The translations under genes were made by a program, and so were the position numbers. Source: an uncultured Bacteroidota bacterium (GTDB lineage: Bacteria; Bacteroidota; Bacteroidia; Chitinophagales; Saprospiraceae). Taken from it: a DNA stretch of 5,562 nucleotides. Positions 1-5,495 of the stretch are shown piece after piece. Position 1 is the stretch's first letter. Each line of letters begins with the position of its first letter. The notes under the pieces were generated by a model. That model saw only the letters and a list, made by a program, of their open reading frames with translations, did not search any database and was not told where the DNA came from. The DNA lies in the NCBI GenBank assembly GCA_937952445.1, contig CALGAA010000090.1:1-5562 (forward strand), read 5' to 3'.

Positions 1-25
1 TTACTTTTTTCAGCAAAAAAAGTAA
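1..25. repeat. A/T-rich inverted repeat at the left edge
   Basis: Positions 1-10 (TTACTTTTTT) are perfectly complementary to positions 16-25 (AAAAAAGTAA), with a five-base loop. The repeat touches the window edge, so the arms may be longer outside. It could be part of an intergenic repeat or the stem of a terminator, but it has almost no G/C pairs and would be a weak hairpin. The stretch 26-183 that follows holds no ORF, RNA gene or other motif I can support. A short open frame enters from the left edge and stops at 82-84, but nothing identifies it as the end of a gene. Confidence 0.35.
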
Positions 26-183
26 CAGAAACAATTTTATTCATATGCAGCATCAACAAGGTCATTTATAGGAACTTGAGTTAATAAGAGTCTACTTACA
101 ATCTCACAATCCACTGTCGTATAGTACAACAACCTGATATCCTACCTGTTTCAAAAAAGAATCATTTCATCACTTTTTTACGT

Positions 184-221
184 AATCAAAAAAGGGAAGA
201 CCTTGTAAAAGATCTTCCCTT
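184..221 (-). terminator. Rho-independent terminator of the ScyD/ScyE-like gene
   Basis: Positions 192-204 and 209-221 form a 13-bp stem with one C-A mismatch and a four-base loop (205-208). Read on the minus strand the stem is followed by a run of T residues (complement of the A run at 188-193). It lies about 30 bases past the stop codon of the minus-strand gene that ends at 252. On the plus strand no T run follows the stem, so it should act in one direction only. Confidence 0.78.
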
Positions 222-251
222 AAAAAGTTACATCAAGAAAATTTTAATTGT

Positions 252-1562
252 CTAATCCACCGTCGTAAAAGTTCCCTGGAACCATGAATTACCCGATTTC
301 AATACCAGATAATACATTTGACCGCTGGAATTTTTCAATCCGGGTATATTCAGTTGTATATTATGTGATCCGGCCACCTGGGTGCCGAGATTTTTCCGGT
401 AAATGTTTTGACCTAAAGTATTAAATACTTCGATTTCAGTTTCACCTGAAGTGGGAAGGTCATAACTGAGATTGATTCCATCAATTACAGGATTGGGGAA
501 TAACTTAATCGATTTTTGGAAATCAAAATCGGGCTGGAAAAGCCCGGTAGAGGTTGGCTCGATTCTCGTTAATGTTCCGGCAAATAGATTGGTGGCGTAA
601 AATGCATCCTCACCCGCAATCATAAATCCAGGGCTGGGTCCAAATCCATAATGGATCGTATCGCGATCTCCGTCAGATTTGGTATGGGTAATCATCGATG
701 ATCCAATAACAAAGGGCGGAATGCTGTCCAGGTTGAAATTGGCAAATTGCAAAGCATAATACCCGTCTCCCTCAGGATGCATTACGATATCGGTTACGAG
801 AGAATATCCCGAATCCCTTACCGTAACATTTCCTTCAAAATCAACGTGATAAATATTGGCAGCTCCGGCATTAAAAGGAAACCCCGTCAGGGACGAAACC
901 AGAAATCCTGCGGTATCCTGAACGATACGGGTAGGTACCGCATCGGTCATAGGAGGTCCAAAACCAGAAGGGTTGGATACCGGATCAAACTCTGCAAATA
1001 CGCTCAGCACACCGGTCAGTCCATCTCGTTTTATGATGGCATTGGCTGCAGCATCAACGATGTACATATCGCACCCATCGTGCACCAGGGAGAAGGGATT
1101 GCTTTCCTCAAAACCCGCCTCGAGCACGAAATCCCCCACTTTAATTTGATGCAGGGCATCATCCGGTCCGAGCGTACCGCCGGCGAGGACCACGTCTTGC
1201 AAGTCGTTGGCGTCGAAAATAAATATAGAAGAGCCCAGTTCACCCGGTACCTGAGCCACAAAAACGGCAGCCATCGTACCTTCCAGCATTTGAACGCGCA
1301 TTGGCCCCAGCACTTCCTGGGTAGTCGTATCAAAATACGATGGCATATCATCCAGGACTTTGACCTGGCCAAGTAAGGGGTGGATAATCGTGACTCCCCC
1401 ATCGTCTGCACCTGTTCCACTTTCAGCGATCAAAATTGAACCGTTGGGTCCCGGTGCTACACCCACGGGTTGTAAAAGGTTGGTAGCAACCACCGTAATT
1501 TCTGACTGAGAGAACCCAATCGCACATACGAAGGCAAATAAGGTGGTAAAGATTGTTTTCAT
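252..1562 (-). CDS. Secreted ScyD/ScyE family beta-propeller protein with T9SS type A sorting domain
   Basis: A 436-residue secreted protein. Residues 1-19 form a Sec-type signal peptide (basic MK start, hydrophobic core, probable cleavage near GFSQ/S), with no lipobox cysteine. Residues about 21-335 match the ScyD/ScyE type: an opening QPVGVAPGPNGSILIAESG stretch, then near 210-275 VPTRIVQDTAGFLVSSLTGF, a GAANIYHVD strand and an HPEGDGYYALQ strand. These look like successive blades of an NHL/SMP-30-like propeller. Residues about 352-436 are a Por-type C-terminal domain, beginning KLFPNPV and containing EVFNTLGQNIYR, which directs export by the type IX system and cleavage or anchoring at the cell surface. 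ScyD and ScyE were named from cyanobacterial scytonemin clusters, but homologues are widespread and nothing here suggests scytonemin synthesis. Ligand or enzymatic role is unknown. The ATG at 1562 fits the signal peptide; no Shine-Dalgarno sequence is visible, as is usual in Bacteroidota. It appears to be monocistronic, with its own terminator downstream. Confidence 0.9.
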   Translation of the reverse strand: MKTIFTTLFAFVCAIGFSQSEITVVATNLLQPVGVAPGPNGSILIAESGTGADDGGVTIIHPLLGQVKVLDDMPSYFDTTTQEVLGPMRVQMLEGTMAAVFVAQVPGELGSSIFIFDANDLQDVVLAGGTLGPDDALHQIKVGDFVLEAGFEESNPFSLVHDGCDMYIVDAAANAIIKRDGLTGVLSVFAEFDPVSNPSGFGPPMTDAVPTRIVQDTAGFLVSSLTGFPFNAGAANIYHVDFEGNVTVRDSGYSLVTDIVMHPEGDGYYALQFANFNLDSIPPFVIGSSMITHTKSDGDRDTIHYGFGPSPGFMIAGEDAFYATNLFAGTLTRIEPTSTGLFQPDFDFQKSIKLFPNPVIDGINLSYDLPTSGETEIEVFNTLGQNIYRKNLGTQVAGSHNIQLNIPGLKNSSGQMYYLVLKSGNSWFQGTFTTVD

Positions 1563-1630
1563 GGAAGTTGGTTTTATAATTAATGAAACGACGAGTGTAA
1601 ACTTACAAAATATTTACCGCATTTTTGAAA

Positions 1631-1786
1631 TTATTTTGTGAGGACATCCTTCTTTTGAGAAGGGTACGTCGTTCTTTCTTTTCCAGCTTTCGTAATATCT
1701 TTTTGTACATATTGGATTTGAGCGTCTAACTTATTCTGTAAGAGGATACTTGAGGTTGCTAAAATTTGTATTTGGTTGATGATCAT
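1631..1786 (-). CDS. Possible small ORF, 51 residues, unknown function
   Basis: An ATG at 1786 opens a 51-codon frame ending in TAA at 1631-1633, 68 bases upstream of the ScyD/ScyE-like gene and on the same strand. The product begins MIINQIQILATSSILLQNKL and ends in a lysine-rich tail (QKKDVLTK). The first 30 residues could form an amphipathic helix rich in Ile, Leu and Gln. There is no cysteine, signal peptide or recognised domain. An in-frame stop lies only 12 bases before the ATG, and no clear ribosome binding site is present. It might be a genuine small protein, the remnant of a larger gene, or chance in A/T-rich DNA. The plausible amino-acid mix is the only support. Confidence 0.25.
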   Translation of the reverse strand: MIINQIQILATSSILLQNKLDAQIQYVQKDITKAGKERTTYPSQKKDVLTK

Positions 1787-2008
1787 GGGGATTTTATATT
1801 AACTTAATAGAGACTTAAGTCGCCAAATGTATTATTCACGGTTCCCCACACAAGGGAGCTGCTGCTATTCTCCCTACCAGGCTTGGTAAAAGGTTCTCTC
1901 TCAATCCATTAATATTTTATCCTCTTGTCCTTTGGGAGCCCATTATCAGGCTCTTCGCCTAAAATGATAAACAATAGAGATAAATCTGGTGTTTATTTAG
2001 GGTATAAA
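1787..2008. other. Gene-free leader region with several short hairpins
   Basis: This stretch lies between the possible small ORF and the dehydrogenase-like gene. I see no coding frame with support in it. It holds three short dyads: AGGGAG (1853-1858) with CTCCCT (1870-1875); TACCA (1875-1879) with TGGTA (1884-1888); and a stem made of TTATCAGGC (1943-1951) with GCCT (1957-1960) and GATAA (1966-1970), interrupted by a five-base bulge. A competing stem pairs GAGCC (1936-1940) with GGCTC (1949-1953). Any promoter for the plus-strand gene should lie here, but I found no clear Bacteroidota-type TTG / TAnnTTTG pair. Confidence 0.4.
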
Positions 2009-2614
2009 ATGGAGAATATGAAAAAATCAGTTGTTATTGGTGCCACCGGCACAATCGGAAAAGGGATAGCGCATTTGTTGAAGTCGGAAGGCCATGACGT
2101 CATCGCAGCGTCCCGAAAAAGCAAAAATCCGATCGATATCGATCAACCGGAATCAATCAAACGGTTTTTTCAGAACCATCGGGATTTGGATTACATCGTT
2201 TGTGCTGCAGGAAATGCAAATTTCGGATCGTTGGCCGAATTGACCGATGACCAAATCGATCTGGGGATCAAAAGCAAATTATTGGGTCAGATAAATGTGG
2301 TTCGTCACGGATTACCCGTATTGAAACCGAACGGGGCAATTATTCTTACCGGTGGGATCCTCGCCCACCAACCAATGCCGGGCTCGGCAGCCATTTCGAT
2401 GGTCAATGCAGGTCTGGAAGGCTTTGTTAAAGCCGCTGCATTGGAGCTCTCTGAAGGACGCCGGATTTTGATAGCGCATCCCCCGTTTCTCAAGGAAACG
2501 GCAGAAGCGATAGGTATGCCATCGGAGGAACTTCCAACCTCACCGGTGGTGGCAGAGTATTATCTAAAAGGATTGGAAGGATCGGAAAACGGTGTGGCCA
2601 TTTACGTGGAATAA
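2009..2614 (+). CDS. Short-chain dehydrogenase/reductase-fold protein, atypical active site
   Basis: A Rossmann-fold protein of 198-201 residues. Numbering from the internal ATG at 2018, it opens with the dinucleotide-binding strand and loop VVIGATGTIG (residues 5-14). DID near 40-42 and CAAGN (62-66, in the place of the NNAG motif) follow, then AELTDDQIDLGIKSKLLGQINVV and TGGILAHQP (111-119). This is the compact family usually annotated only as 'short chain dehydrogenase'. The catalytic Ser-Tyr-Lys is not evident: the serine position reads TGG (111-113), and where YxxxK is expected the sequence is ISMVN (126-130). NAD(P) binding is therefore likely, while classical SDR catalysis is doubtful. 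The frame is open back to a TTG at 1925, but residues encoded before 2009 do not resemble the family. ATG 2009 is chosen because AGGG lies six bases upstream; ATG 2018, giving MKKSVVIGATG, is an equally credible start. There is no signal peptide, so the protein should be cytoplasmic. It is transcribed alone, convergent with the phosphoesterase gene. Confidence 0.87.
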   Translation: MENMKKSVVIGATGTIGKGIAHLLKSEGHDVIAASRKSKNPIDIDQPESIKRFFQNHRDLDYIVCAAGNANFGSLAELTDDQIDLGIKSKLLGQINVVRHGLPVLKPNGAIILTGGILAHQPMPGSAAISMVNAGLEGFVKAAALELSEGRRILIAHPPFLKETAEAIGMPSEELPTSPVVAEYYLKGLEGSENGVAIYVE

Positions 2615-2772
2615 GATCGGAAACACCTCAGGTATTGGGCGATATCCGGGGAGAGGGTGGAGTTCAACGTTTCGGGTTGACTGAGAAATTCAGAAAATGA
2701 ATCGTCGTCATTAATCAAATCGGAAAAGAAGGCAGGTGGACTGACGACGAAGGAGTCCGTCTGGGCCGGTCC
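2602..2772 (-). other. Start-less antisense open frame overlapping the 3' end of the dehydrogenase gene
   Basis: On the minus strand a frame of 56 sense codons runs from just after a TAG (2773-2775) to a TAA at 2602-2604, overlapping the end of the plus-strand gene by 13 bases. Its translation has a protein-like composition, for example FFSDLINDDDSFSEFLSQPE and SPDIAQYLRC. It has no ATG or GTG, and the only TTG lies at 2716-2718 without a ribosome binding site. It could be the tail of a decayed gene, or chance. No family is recognised. Confidence 0.13.
2702..2750. repeat. Perfect 9-bp inverted repeat in the convergent gap
   Basis: TCGTCGTCA at 2702-2710 is perfectly complementary to TGACGACGA at 2742-2750, with 31 bases between. 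It lies in the untranslated stretch between the two convergent genes. No T run follows either arm directly, so it is not a standard terminator by itself. A second stem (GGACT 2738-2742 with AGTCC 2754-2758) would compete with it. Confidence 0.4.
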
Positions 2773-2802
2773 CTAAATTTTTGCTTTTCACCGGGCTCTT
2801 TT
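2763..2802 (+). terminator. Weak candidate terminator for the dehydrogenase-like gene
   Basis: GGGCCGGT (2763-2770) can pair with ACCGGGCTC (2790-2798) with one bulged G and one G-U pair across a 19-base loop, followed on the plus strand by TTTTCTCTC. It is about 150 bases past the stop codon at 2614. The long loop and short T run make it a weak candidate. Confidence 0.28.
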
Positions 2803-2811
2803 CTCTCCCCT

Positions 2812-3627
2812 CTATCCTACTTCGGTCAATTGTATTCGATCATCGGGATTCATCAGATAGGTTCGCAGAGAGCCGTTTTTCATTTTTTCCACCACCCGGA
2901 ATCCCCGGTAATCGGTTCCCCAGCTCCCGCCAAAATGGCCGTCAAACATAAAAGGGATATCCCCGTGGGTTTTGATCCCATCCTCATCGTGATCATGCCC
3001 GTTGAACACCGCGGTGACGTTTGGATACGCCGCCAGGAGTTCATGGAATTCGGGACATTCCACCCCATGGCGGGTCCACTTCCGGGGCGTAATATGCAGA
3101 AAGATATAAATCTCCCGGGCGGATTCATATTTCTCCAACTCCTGTTCAAACCAGTCCATATCCGGACACAGATAATCTCCGGCCTCATTGGAAGTAGTTC
3201 CCAACAAAATCGCCCGTTCCCCAATGCTAAAGCCGTGATTCTGGCCAAATCCCCAGGTATTTTCCCACACTTCAGGTGAAACCATATCGTGATTTCCCTT
3301 CGTAGCGTATAACGGCATTTTGACTCTTTTCAAAGCCTCATGTGCGGGTGCCAAAAACCGGGGATCGTCATGGATAATGTCCCCATTGAAAACGACAAAT
3401 TCCGAAGGAAAGAGCGCGTGATAAAAATTGATTTTATTGACGATGGTTCCAAAATACTCGCTATATGGTGTGCCTGACTGGCCATAGTGGCCATCAGATG
3501 CCACCGTAAACCGAAATTCCACCTCATTCGCGCCAGGGTAAAAGGTCCGGGCTAACAATTGGCCATGGACGATCGATACACCTCCTACCGCCAGGTTTTG
3601 GATAAATTTTCTTCGATTCAATTTCAT
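2812..3627 (-). CDS. Tat-exported calcineurin-type metallophosphoesterase
   Basis: A 271-residue protein with the complete metal-binding signature of the calcineurin-like phosphoesterase superfamily, in order: DGH (45-47), NGDIIHD (81-87), GNHD (111-114), LHIT with His178, and GHDH (210-213). These residues normally bind two divalent metal ions and hydrolyse a phosphomonoester or phosphodiester; the substrate cannot be read from the sequence. The N-terminus NRRKFIQNLAVGG carries a twin-arginine motif followed by a hydrophobic stretch to about residue 27, so the folded enzyme is probably sent across the inner membrane by Tat. The ATG at 3627 places this signal correctly. The protein is short for the superfamily, with little beyond the catalytic core. 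It follows the oxidoreductase gene on the same strand, but 263 bases and a strong terminator separate them, so it probably has its own promoter. A role in scavenging phosphate from organic phosphates or nucleotides is an inference only. Confidence 0.92.
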   Translation of the reverse strand: MKLNRRKFIQNLAVGGVSIVHGQLLARTFYPGANEVEFRFTVASDGHYGQSGTPYSEYFGTIVNKINFYHALFPSEFVVFNGDIIHDDPRFLAPAHEALKRVKMPLYATKGNHDMVSPEVWENTWGFGQNHGFSIGERAILLGTTSNEAGDYLCPDMDWFEQELEKYESAREIYIFLHITPRKWTRHGVECPEFHELLAAYPNVTAVFNGHDHDEDGIKTHGDIPFMFDGHFGGSWGTDYRGFRVVEKMKNGSLRTYLMNPDDRIQLTEVG

Positions 3628-3733
3628 GATGCGTTTATTTAAGGTCTAAATGAACATATATTTCCCCACCCAGCATGTCTGTCTGAACAAAATAAAAACG
3701 GCCCGCCCTCTTTGTATGGCCAATTTCGAGCTC

Positions 3734-3779
3734 AAAAAAAATGCATCTCTCCTATCACCATGACCTGGAAAGATGCATT
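3734..3779 (-). terminator. Rho-independent terminator downstream of the Gfo/Idh/MocA gene
   Basis: AATGCATCTCTCC (3740-3752) and GGAAAGATGCATT (3767-3779) form a 13-bp stem with one mismatch and a 14-base loop. On the minus strand the stem runs straight into eight T residues (complement of the A run 3734-3741). It lies about 110 bases past the stop codon of the oxidoreductase gene and about 107 bases before the start of the phosphoesterase gene, so it should separate their transcripts. Confidence 0.78.
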
Positions 3780-3803
3780 CTAAATCCATACAAGGATCTT
3801 AAC

Positions 3804-3885
3804 CCCGGATTATGCTAGCACACCAGAAAAGTATGGTATTTATGATCATACAACTTTTTAGACTCTCTGAGGGGCATAATTCGGG
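3804..3885. repeat. Long imperfect inverted repeat enclosing a smaller hairpin
   Basis: CCCGGATTATGC (3804-3815) pairs with GCATAATTCGGG (3874-3885) over 12 positions with one non-Watson-Crick pair. Inside it, GTATGGT (3831-3837) pairs with ATCATAC (3845-3851), six Watson-Crick pairs plus one wobble, across a seven-base loop. The element begins five bases past the oxidoreductase stop codon and lies before that gene's terminator, so it would be transcribed as part of the 3' untranslated region. It could stabilise the message, be a small mobile palindrome, or be the body of a 3'-derived small RNA. Confidence 0.5.
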
Positions 3886-3890
3886 TCACC

Positions 3891-5339
3891 TTATACTTTC
3901 ATGCTATATCCATCTCGATATTTACGGCTGACAAATTGATTGGCCGCATCGAAATTGGTCACTTTCATTTGTTCTGCATCCCACATGAGTTTGGTTCGCC
4001 CCAGATACACATCATCTCGTCCTTTTGCATCCGGATTCTCCAAATACCAGCTACGGATAGCCAGGTTACCGATCAGAATACTCTCTGCGAAAGGTCCTGA
4101 GAATTCAAAAGGTGAACTGGTTTCTTTATTTCCGTATCCTGCGATACAGGCATTAACCCACTGGAGGTAGTGTCCCTCAGGCACCCGCGGGATGGTTTGT
4201 TCGGGCAGATTGATCATATCCATCATTTTGGTGGGGAGAAGCCGCGGATTGTCGCCATAGCAGTCCATCAGCAATTTCCCTTTATCCCCGATGAGCAGAA
4301 TTCCACCGTCCCAGTTTCCAAAATCCTCTCCCGGGAGAAGTTCCTCGGGCAACGGAGGTAATATACCACCATCGTACCAGGACAAACGGATATTTCCTTT
4401 CCCGTCCGTGCGGGGATAGGTCAGATGAATGATAGAGGATGGTGGAAATCCATCCAGATGTTTGATCTCCTCCCCTTCTGTTGTCCAGCTTTTGGGAATG
4501 CTGCATTCAAACTCAGAAGGATACCGAATCGGTAAAATCCGGAACGCAGGATCCAGGATATGACAAGCCATATCACCCAACGCCCCTGTACCAAAGGGAT
4601 ACCAGGCCCGCCAGCTCCACGGAACAAAAACCGGGTTAAAATCCTGGTATTGGGCGGGGCCCAGCCATAAATCCCAATTCAACGAGGCGGGGATATCATA
4701 TTTTCCCTTGGGCAACGCAAATCCCTGTGCCCAAACGGGTCGGTTGGTCCAGGCGTGAACCGTATGAACGGTCCCTATCACGCCCGAATCGTGGATTTCT
4801 TTCCCCGTTCTGACGCCGTCTCCGGAACCACCCTGGTTTCCCATTTGAGTCACCACTTTGTATTTTTCAGCTGCTTTCGTCAATTGACGAGCCTCCCAAA
4901 TGTTGTGGGTTAGTGGTTTTTGAGTGTATACGTGCTTACCCAACTGCATCGCAGCCAGTGTGGCCACCGCGTGGGTGTGGTCCGGCGTAGAGATCGAACA
5001 GGCGTCGATATTGTCCCGTTCCTTTTCCAACATCTCGCGGTAATCGTTGTAATATTTAGCTTTTGGGTAATCTTTACGTGTATTGGCGGCCCGGTCATCG
5101 TCCACGTCCACCAGGGCCACGACGTTCACGTTCCCGCCTTTGACAAAACTCGATAAATCAGACCGACCTTTCCCGCCGGCTCCGATGCCCGCTACGTTCA
5201 ACTTATCACTGGGCGCCGTAAATCCCGGGCCACCCACGACATGGCGTGGTACAATCATAAAACCAGCGGAAGTCACCGCCGCTGTTTTGAGAAAATCCCT
5301 TCTGGAATCACTTGTTTTGGATGGTTTTTTGTTTTTCAT
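3891..5339 (-). CDS. Tat-exported Gfo/Idh/MocA family oxidoreductase
   Basis: A 482-residue NAD(P)-dependent oxidoreductase of the glucose-fructose oxidoreductase / inositol dehydrogenase / MocA family. Residues 1-40 hold a Tat signal (SRRDFLKTAAV, twin arginine at 13-14, ending near VVGG). The Rossmann domain follows with GIGAGGKG (51-58), ALVDVDD (75-81; the acidic end of strand 2 favours NAD), STPDHTHA (117-124) and YTQKPLTH (138-145), where Gln replaces Glu of the usual EKP. The C-terminal substrate domain has WDLWLGP (222-228), PWSWRAWYPFGTGALGDMACH (240-260, with Asp256 and probable catalytic His260) and GKLLMDCYGDNPRLLP (353-368). Length and motifs match the long Tat-tagged subgroup common in Bacteroidota and Planctomycetota, often near sugar or glycoside catabolism genes. 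The substrate is unknown; a sugar or sugar derivative is inferred. The frame extends to an ATG at 5396, but the ATG at 5339 puts the twin arginine at a normal distance and is preferred. It is divergent from a truncated gene at the right edge. Confidence 0.92.
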   Translation of the reverse strand: MKNKKPSKTSDSRRDFLKTAAVTSAGFMIVPRHVVGGPGFTAPSDKLNVAGIGAGGKGRSDLSSFVKGGNVNVVALVDVDDDRAANTRKDYPKAKYYNDYREMLEKERDNIDACSISTPDHTHAVATLAAMQLGKHVYTQKPLTHNIWEARQLTKAAEKYKVVTQMGNQGGSGDGVRTGKEIHDSGVIGTVHTVHAWTNRPVWAQGFALPKGKYDIPASLNWDLWLGPAQYQDFNPVFVPWSWRAWYPFGTGALGDMACHILDPAFRILPIRYPSEFECSIPKSWTTEGEEIKHLDGFPPSSIIHLTYPRTDGKGNIRLSWYDGGILPPLPEELLPGEDFGNWDGGILLIGDKGKLLMDCYGDNPRLLPTKMMDMINLPEQTIPRVPEGHYLQWVNACIAGYGNKETSSPFEFSGPFAESILIGNLAIRSWYLENPDAKGRDDVYLGRTKLMWDAEQMKVTNFDAANQFVSRKYRDGYSMKV

Positions 5340-5430
5340 ACTTTTTATTTTCGGCTTTACAAGTTGGTTAACCTTGATTAGAATAACCCTGCACATTGCA
5401 CGGTTTTACAACCTTAATTTTCAATTGGCT

Positions 5431-5457
5431 GTAATATACAGCTTTCCTGTATTTTAC
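5431..5457. promoter_or_regulatory. Imperfect 11-bp dyad in a divergent intergenic region
   Basis: GTAATATACAG (5431-5441) and CTGTATTTTAC (5447-5457) form an inverted repeat with one mismatch around a five-base centre. It lies 92 bases upstream of the oxidoreductase start and 39 bases upstream of the plus-strand ATG at 5496. Position, symmetry and arm length suit an operator for a dimeric regulator acting on one or both divergent genes. It could also be a chance A/T-rich palindrome. No regulator gene is present in the window. Confidence 0.4.
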
Positions 5458-5495
5458 GAACGAGATTTGAATCAAAAACCAAATTATCGCAAACT

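Noticed and set aside
747..1376. Plus-strand open frame of 209 codons
   Set aside because: It lies entirely antisense to the ScyD/ScyE-like gene. Its translation has no domain or signal, while the opposite strand has a signal peptide, a propeller and a sorting domain.
1604..1616. Possible -7 element (TATTTTG on the minus strand) for the ScyD/ScyE-like gene
   Set aside because: It is one base short of the TAnnTTTG spacing, and no TTG was found at the right distance upstream. A similar TATTTTG lies before the phosphoesterase gene, also without a matching -33 box.
1925..2008. Upstream extension of the dehydrogenase frame to TTG 1925 or ATG 1964
   Set aside because: The extra residues are unlike SDR N-termini, and the family normally starts a few residues before the glycine-rich loop. 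The stretch also holds hairpins.
2830..3279. Plus-strand open frame of 149 codons
   Set aside because: It is antisense to the metallophosphoesterase, whose full motif set is intact on the other strand.
3815..3877. 20-codon minus-strand ORF (MPLRESKKLY...) in the gap after the oxidoreductase
   Set aside because: It is very short, has no ribosome binding site and lies inside the inverted repeat structure, so it is most likely chance.
5340..5396. Upstream extension of the oxidoreductase to ATG 5396
   Set aside because: It would put 19 extra residues before the MKNKK start and push the twin-arginine motif from residue 13 to 32. The internal ATG fits a Tat signal better.
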